From assembly GCA_002084705.1 (NCBI GenBank), contig NBLX01000003.1, positions 1 through 51,493 of the forward strand: 51,493 bases of DNA. Reading direction: 5' to 3'. The stretch comes from Desulfobacteraceae bacterium 4572_35.1 (GTDB lineage: Bacteria; Desulfobacterota; Desulfuromonadia; Desulfuromonadales; Desulfuromonadaceae). The position numbers and the translations under genes are program-made. This document shows, in pieces, positions 46,885 to 51,493 of this stretch (positions are counted from its first letter, which is position 1; every line of letters begins with the position of its first letter). The notes under the pieces are model-generated. The model was not told the origin of the DNA. It worked only from the letters and a program-made list of their open reading frames with translations, and ran no database searches.

Positions 46885-47334
46885 ATGCTTACAGCAGAAA
46901 ATATTATGACTACCGATGTTGTTTCAGTGCATCCGAATACTGAACTAAAGGATCTTGCCGCTCTGTTCCAACAGTATAATCTCAGTTCAATGCCGGTAAT
47001 AGACGACCAGGGAAAGCTGTACGGCGTTATTACCACAACCGATTTAATTGATCTCGATACTACTTTACATATTCCTACCGTAGTATCAATTTTTGACTGG
47101 GTGTTGTATCTGGAAAGTGAAAAGAATTTTGAGGAGCAGGTGCGCAGGATTAGCGCCCATACCGTGGCGGAGATATGTTCCACTCAGGTAGTTACTTGTG
47201 GAGTGAATACTCCAGTTCAAGATGTGGCTGATATTATGGTGAAAAACAGAGTACACTTGGTGCCTGTTGTTGAGGATGAAAAAGTGGTTGGTGTGATAGC
47301 TCGTCTTGATATTATCCGTGCAATGGGAGTCTAG
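46885..47334 (+). CDS. Protein of two CBS domains
   Basis: A 149-residue stand-alone CBS pair (Bateman module). The first domain is about residues 1-55 (LTAENIMTTDVVSVHPNTEL, SSMPVIDDQGKLYGVI), and the second about 90-149 (VAEICSTQVVTCGVNTPVQD, HLVPVVEDEKVVGVIARLDI). Such pairs sense adenine nucleotides or related ligands. Its effector and partner are unknown. The position between nnr and tsaE suggests co-transcription. GAGAGGGGG precedes the ATG. Confidence 0.92.
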   Translation: MLTAENIMTTDVVSVHPNTELKDLAALFQQYNLSSMPVIDDQGKLYGVITTTDLIDLDTTLHIPTVVSIFDWVLYLESEKNFEEQVRRISAHTVAEICSTQVVTCGVNTPVQDVADIMVKNRVHLVPVVEDEKVVGVIARLDIIRAMGV

Positions 47335-47338
47335 CCTT

Positions 47339-47815
47339 TTGTCGGGTGCATTGCGTCGCACAATCGAATGTTCCAGTGTTGCTCAAACTCATAAATTGGG
47401 GCATAGGTTGGGGAAATTGCTCCGCGCGGGCTCTCTGGTGTTGTTAAACGGAGAACTTGGCGCGGGGAAAACCGCCTTTACCCTCGGGATTGCCCGTGGG
47501 TTAGGCGTTGCTGAGGATGTTCCTATAACCAGCCCCACCTACACTTTGATGAACAGTTATTCTGGGTGTGATTTGCCTTTGTATCATTTTGATTTGTATC
47601 GTCTAGGTGACACCGACGAGCTTATAGAGCTTGGTTTTGACGAGTATTTTCATGGTGACGGTGTGGCTGTTATTGAATGGGCACAACGTTGCACTGAGTT
47701 GGCTGACGACGCATTGTGTGTAGATATAACCAGCCTTGATGAGTTTACCCGCAACATTGAATTATACGTTAATGGTTGTTCCTGCCAATACGACTCACTC
47801 CTAACCGAATTATAG
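47339..47815 (+). CDS. tsaE: tRNA threonylcarbamoyladenosine biosynthesis protein TsaE
   Basis: A 158-residue ATPase needed, with TsaB, TsaC and TsaD, to make t6A at position 37 of ANN-reading tRNAs. Walker A GELGAGKT is at 38-45, SPTYTLMN follows, and the YHFDLYRL and VIEWAQRC segments are diagnostic. I choose TTG 47339 because GGGAG lies nine bases before it and it gives the usual length; an in-frame TTG at 47306 would run inside the CBS gene. Confidence 0.94.
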   Translation: MSGALRRTIECSSVAQTHKLGHRLGKLLRAGSLVLLNGELGAGKTAFTLGIARGLGVAEDVPITSPTYTLMNSYSGCDLPLYHFDLYRLGDTDELIELGFDEYFHGDGVAVIEWAQRCTELADDALCVDITSLDEFTRNIELYVNGCSCQYDSLLTEL

Positions 47816-48079
47816 CTAGAGTTATTAATATATTCCCACAATTTTTCTTTTTACCTGTTTCTGAATATAACATCCTTTCGTAGGATAAAAGTTTTGACCC
47901 GCTTTACATTACCTGTTAAAAACTCTATGTAGTGTGGGTTTTGAAGTATATCTAGGGCGATATTTGGCGAGAAATTGGTTTTTTAGGACGCTGGTTTATG
48001 CCTTATTTATTTCGCGTCTTGAATTTATGTGAGTTATGGATTTACTGATTAAGCTATTTCATAAGGAGGAACCTCAAAA
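47816..48079 (+). promoter_or_regulatory. Leader region of lysC with a possible promoter
   Basis: This 264-base AT-rich region holds TTGACC at 47894-47899 and TTAAAA at 47916-47921 (16-base spacer), which could start a lysC transcript near 47930 with a leader of about 150 bases. A short hairpin ATCCT/AGGAT lies at 47872-47886. I looked for the conserved pieces of a lysine riboswitch and saw none. An AAGGAGGAA ribosome site precedes lysC. Confidence 0.4.
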
Positions 48080-49300
48080 ATGGCTCTGGTCGTACAAAAA
48101 TATGGCGGGACATCTGTTGGGACAACGGACAAGATACGTAATGTTGCCAAGCGGGTAGCCCGTACTTATGATGAAGGCAACGATGTTATTGTTATCGTCT
48201 CGGCGATGTCCGGTGAAACTAATAAACTGGTAGCGCTGGCCGAAGAGATGTGTGAATTTCCTAGTGAACGTGAATATGATGTGCTGGTTTCAACCGGTGA
48301 GCAGGTAACTATTGCTTTGTTGTCCATGTGTTTACAATCCATGGGTTATAAAGCGAAGAGTTATCTTGGGCATCAGATTCCGATTAATACTGACAACGCT
48401 TCGTCGCGAGCACGTATTCAAAATATCGGTGAAGATAATATTCGCGAAGATTTGAAGAGTGGAAATATTGTTGTGGTTGCCGGTTTCCAGGGGGTCGACG
48501 ATCAAGGAAATATTACCACATTGGGGCGCGGTGGTTCCGATACTTCTGCTGTTGCCGTGGCGGCAGGATTATCTGCTGACGTGTGTGAAATTTATACCGA
48601 TGTAGATGGTGTATATACCACTGATCCACGCATTGTTGCTGATGCCAGGAAAATTGATAAGATCTCCTACGAAGAGATGTTGGAGATGGCGTCTTTAGGT
48701 GCTAAAGTTCTGCAGATTCGATCAGTTGAATTTGCCAAAAAATATGATGTCGTTATTCACGTTCGTTCCAGCTTTAATGATAATCCTGGGACGCTGGTTA
48801 TGAAGGAGGATGCTGAGATGGAGACCGTATTGGTTTCGGGGGTAACTTGCAACAAAGATGAGGCAAAGATTTCTGTAATGCGTATTCCTGATCATCCAGG
48901 AATTGCAGCTGATATATTTTCTCCGTTGACGGCGGCAAATATAACTATCGATATGATAATCCAGAATGTTTCAAAAGAAGGTTTTACCGATATAACATTT
49001 ACCGTTCCCAAGGGTGATTTAAAGAAGGCGTTGAAGATTGTTGAAGATACGGCAACTACTATCGGTGCCGATGAGGTAAGCTCTGACGATAAAGTTGCAA
49101 AGGTTTCTATTATTGGTGTCGGTATGAGATCTCATTCAGGTATTGCCAGTAAGATGTTCAGTACCCTCTCGGCTGAGGGGATTAATATTCAGATGATTTC
49201 TACTAGTGAAATTAAGGTTTCATGTGTGATTGAGGATAAATATACTGAGCTTGCGGTGCGTGTGTTGCACGCCGCCTTCGATCTTGGTAATGGGCAATAA
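48080..49300 (+). CDS. lysC: Aspartate kinase
   Basis: A 406-residue monofunctional aspartokinase, the entry to lysine, threonine and methionine synthesis. [11 protein letters not shown] at the N-terminus binds aspartate and phosphate, STGEQV and [11 protein letters not shown] are the kinase core, and the last ~140 residues are two ACT domains ([14 protein letters not shown] and [16 protein letters not shown]), implying allosteric feedback by lysine or threonine. Unlike the homoserine-dehydrogenase fusions, it is stand-alone. It precedes cimA by 25 bases. Confidence 0.96.
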   Translation: MALVVQKYGGTSVGTTDKIRNVAKRVARTYDEGNDVIVIVSAMSGETNKLVALAEEMCEFPSEREYDVLVSTGEQVTIALLSMCLQSMGYKAKSYLGHQIPINTDNASSRARIQNIGEDNIREDLKSGNIVVVAGFQGVDDQGNITTLGRGGSDTSAVAVAAGLSADVCEIYTDVDGVYTTDPRIVADARKIDKISYEEMLEMASLGAKVLQIRSVEFAKKYDVVIHVRSSFNDNPGTLVMKEDAEMETVLVSGVTCNKDEAKISVMRIPDHPGIAADIFSPLTAANITIDMIIQNVSKEGFTDITFTVPKGDLKKALKIVEDTATTIGADEVSSDDKVAKVSIIGVGMRSHSGIASKMFSTLSAEGINIQMISTSEIKVSCVIEDKYTELAVRVLHAAFDLGNGQ

Positions 49301-49325
49301 TTGATTTGCTTTGGAGAGACAAATA

Positions 49326-50894
49326 ATGAGTAAAGTAATGCTCTACGACACAACGTTGCGAGATGGTACCCAAGCGGAAGATATTTCGTTTCTGGTGAGT
49401 GATAAAGTTAGCATCGCACAGCGCTTGGATGAGTTGGGGGTCGATTATATTGAGGGTGGTTGGCCAGGTTCAAATCCAAAGGATATTGCATTTTTTCAAG
49501 AGATAAAAAATGTCACCTTAAAGCATGCCAAGATTGCTGCATTTGGTTCAACCCGGCGGGCAAAATCTACCCCGGAGGATGACAATAATCTACAGACTTT
49601 AATACAGGCACAGCCAGATGTAGTTACCATTTTTGGTAAGACTTGGGATTTTCATGTGCGCGAAGCGTTGCGTATAAGCCTGGAGGAGAATTTGGAGTTG
49701 ATCAACGATTCTCTTGTGTATCTAAAAAAGCATATTTCCGAGGTGATATACGACGCTGAACACTTTTTTGATGGCTACAAGGCAAACCCAGAGTATGCGC
49801 TTAAAACTCTCAAGGCTGCAGAAGATGCCGGTGTGGATTGTATTGTGCTGTGCGACACCAATGGCGGTACTATGCCGAGCGAGTTCCCGGAAATTATGGC
49901 AGCAGTTCGTGACACAGTGTCCACTCCCCTCGGGATTCATGCGCACAACGATAGTGAATGCGCCGTTGCTAACTCATTGATGGCTGTTGCTCATGGTGCG
50001 GTACATGTGCAGGGGACATTAAATGGCTTTGGTGAACGCTGTGGTAATGCTAATCTTTGCTCAATAATCCCGGCATTGAAACTGAAAATGGGTAAAGAGT
50101 GTGTTAGTGATGAGCAGATGAAAACCCTGCGCGGGGTGTCGCGCTATGTTTATGAAGTAGCAAATTTGATTCCTAATAAGCATCAGCCCTATGTGGGTAA
50201 TTCAGCTTTTGCTCACAAGGGTGGAGTCCATGTCTCAGCTATTCAACGCCATCCTGAAACTTATGAGCATATGCGCCCAGAAAAGGTTGGGAATGCTACT
50301 CGGGTTTTGGTTTCAGATCTGTCTGGTCGTGCCAATATCCTGGCAAAAGCTGAGCAATTTAACATTGATCTTAACAGTAAAGATCCGATCACTCTGGAGA
50401 TTCTTGAAGAGATCAAGGAGATGGAGAATAAGGGGTATCAGTTTGAGGGAGCCGAGGCTTCTTTTGAATTGTTGATGCGCAAAGCTCTGGGTACATTGCG
50501 ACACCACTTCTCAGTTATTGGTTTTCGAGTTATTGATACCAAGTTGAAAGAGGATGATAAGCCGTTGTCGGAAGCTACGGTTAAGGTGAAGGTTGGTGGA
50601 CGTATTGAGCATACTGCTGCTGAGGGAGATGGACCGGTAAATGCGTTGGACAATGCGTTACGAAAAGCACTAGAGCATTTTTATCCACAGCTTAAAGAGA
50701 TGCGACTGCTTGACTATAAAGTGCGTGTTTTACCTAGTGGACATGGCACAGCATCAATTACCCGAGTGTTAATCGAATCCGGTGACAGTGATAATCGCTG
50801 GGGAACCGTTGGTGTTAGCGACAATATCATTGATGCTTCCTATCATGCTTTGATTGATGCACTACAATACAAACTGGTTAAAGACGCCGAATAA
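49326..50894 (+). CDS. cimA: (R)-citramalate synthase
   Basis: A 522-residue enzyme of the DRE-TIM metallolyase family. [17 protein letters not shown] and the metal site [15 protein letters not shown] are seen, with [15 protein letters not shown]. The C-terminal regulatory domain (about 395-520) is like that of isopropylmalate synthase. The [16 protein letters not shown] stretch and lack of LeuA-type sequence suggest citramalate synthase, which supplies isoleucine from pyruvate and acetyl-CoA without threonine, as known in Geobacter. ATG 49326 is used with GGAGAG 7 bases upstream; a TTG at 49311 overlaps that site. Confidence 0.93.
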   Translation: MSKVMLYDTTLRDGTQAEDISFLVSDKVSIAQRLDELGVDYIEGGWPGSNPKDIAFFQEIKNVTLKHAKIAAFGSTRRAKSTPEDDNNLQTLIQAQPDVVTIFGKTWDFHVREALRISLEENLELINDSLVYLKKHISEVIYDAEHFFDGYKANPEYALKTLKAAEDAGVDCIVLCDTNGGTMPSEFPEIMAAVRDTVSTPLGIHAHNDSECAVANSLMAVAHGAVHVQGTLNGFGERCGNANLCSIIPALKLKMGKECVSDEQMKTLRGVSRYVYEVANLIPNKHQPYVGNSAFAHKGGVHVSAIQRHPETYEHMRPEKVGNATRVLVSDLSGRANILAKAEQFNIDLNSKDPITLEILEEIKEMENKGYQFEGAEASFELLMRKALGTLRHHFSVIGFRVIDTKLKEDDKPLSEATVKVKVGGRIEHTAAEGDGPVNALDNALRKALEHFYPQLKEMRLLDYKVRVLPSGHGTASITRVLIESGDSDNRWGTVGVSDNIIDASYHALIDALQYKLVKDAE

Positions 50895-50895
50895 G

Positions 50896-51468
50896 ATGTC
50901 TGTGCAACGTGGCTTTTGGGCTGTGTTGACACTCACAATTATAGCATTTGTTGTTTTAAGACAGGAGGGACCTGGTGAACTGGTTGCTCCTGTCTTTGTG
51001 TCTAGCCCAGATAAAATTTGTTATGTAGAATTTTCTTTTCCGTGCCTGGGGCATAAAATAACAAAGCTGGTCTCTTTTTCTGATGCCGTTGGTCAAGAAA
51101 TTTTACTCAATGAATTAAAGTGCCCTGTCTGTGAAAAAGAGATGAAATTAGTTTTGAAACAATATCTGGCTAAGCACCATGTTGAGTCTGGTCAAAGGCT
51201 GACTATTGTTGCAGTATCAATGGATCAATTGTGGGTGTTATCTGAATATATGGGAGCTGCTCAGCGCCAAGTGTTGGGTATCCCCCTGCATCCAGATCGT
51301 ATGACTGAAGCTGATTGGAGTTCGTTGCCGGGAATTGGGGAAAAGATGGCGACGGCAATAGTTGAAGAGCGTCGCCGCAACGGTGCGTTTGGCTCATTTT
51401 TGGCGTTAAAAAGGGTTCGTGGAATAGCAGATAAAAAAATTAAGTTTTTGCAGCCTCTCTTTGAGTAA
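50896..51468 (+). CDS. Membrane-anchored helix-hairpin-helix protein (ComEA-like C-terminus)
   Basis: A 190-residue protein with an N-terminal membrane helix (about 7-21), a middle region of unclear fold with C42, C50, C76 and C79 (the last two in CPVC), and a C-terminal HhH pair (about 130-188) with SSLPGIGEKMATAIVEERR and LKRVRGIADKKI. LGIPLHPDRMTEADW just before the HhH resembles ComEA-family DNA-binding proteins. A role in DNA uptake or binding at the cell surface is possible but unproven. The ATG overlaps no ribosome site and lies one base after the cimA stop, so coupling is likely. The window ends 25 bases past its stop. Confidence 0.75.
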   Translation: MSVQRGFWAVLTLTIIAFVVLRQEGPGELVAPVFVSSPDKICYVEFSFPCLGHKITKLVSFSDAVGQEILLNELKCPVCEKEMKLVLKQYLAKHHVESGQRLTIVAVSMDQLWVLSEYMGAAQRQVLGIPLHPDRMTEADWSSLPGIGEKMATAIVEERRRNGAFGSFLALKRVRGIADKKIKFLQPLFE

Positions 51469-51493
51469 TTCTTTAATCGCGTCAATTGTTTGC

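Noticed and set aside
47872-47886. ATCCT / AGGAT hairpin before lysC as terminator or attenuator
   Set aside because: A five-base, AT-containing stem without a following T tract is too weak to call.

Overview
The window looks like chromosomal core DNA from a Gram-negative, delta-proteobacterium-like organism, most probably of the Desulfuromonadia (Geobacter / Desulfuromonas / Pelobacter group). The reasons are: an LptD outer-membrane LPS translocon; a compact S10-spc-alpha ribosomal supercluster with zinc-type S14 and L36 but cysteine-free S4; a tilS-ftsH-folP-cdaA-ybbR-glmM-pdxJ-acpS-nnr-CBS-tsaE-lysC-cimA order that I associate with that group; a FolP with a ~130-residue N-terminal extension; and an aat-clpA-clpS N-degron cluster. 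The assignment is inferred from gene content and order, not from a search. I see no insertion sequence, phage gene, CRISPR array or plasmid function.

Layout. 1-14747: one long forward-strand ribosomal block (end of tuf, rpsJ to rplO, secY, adk, map, rpmJ, rpsM, rpsK, rpsD, rpoA, rplQ), closed by a strong terminator at about 14773. 14831-23627: trpE-G-D-C-F-B, then an RhlB-like DEAD-box helicase and a family 5 uracil-DNA glycosylase, then trpA. 23641-27874: accD, folC, lptD. 27892-29034 (minus): a THUMP-type 23S rRNA methyltransferase. 29035-29301: a divergent intergenic region holding three dyad symmetries. 29302-30075: a J-domain protein. 30103-33407 (minus): aat, clpA, clpS with a good sigma-70-type promoter. 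33611-36501: ftsB-like gene, argS, SPOR-domain gene. 36595-36812: two tRNAs with anticodon CAT, followed by a terminator. 36890-47815: tilS, ftsH, folP, cdaA, ybbR, glmM, pdxJ, acpS, nnr, a CBS-domain gene, tsaE. 48080-51468: lysC, cimA and a membrane-anchored helix-hairpin-helix protein.

The genes are dominated by translation, transcription and protein quality control (ribosome, RNA polymerase alpha, SecY, Map, ArgS, initiator tRNA, TilS, TsaE, Clp and FtsH proteases) together with amino-acid synthesis (tryptophan; the aspartate family; citramalate to isoleucine) and envelope building (AccD, LptD, GlmM, CdaA/YbbR). Most genes are tightly packed with 1-4 base overlaps, implying translational coupling.

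The most unexpected observation is that two genes expected to be essential, secY (around 9941) and glmM (around 43441), each carry the same kind of lesion. In each, a block of roughly 60 codons present in the family is missing, the two flanks are otherwise intact, and the join shifts the reading frame by the same amount. Two independent lethal lesions are improbable, so a sequence or assembly error (or collapse of a mixed population) is the leading explanation, but this needs checking against reads. No clearly new multi-gene system is visible. The best candidates for new biology are the J-domain protein with its dyad-rich promoter region, the interruption of the trp operon by two nucleic-acid enzymes, and the c-di-AMP synthase / glmM cluster.
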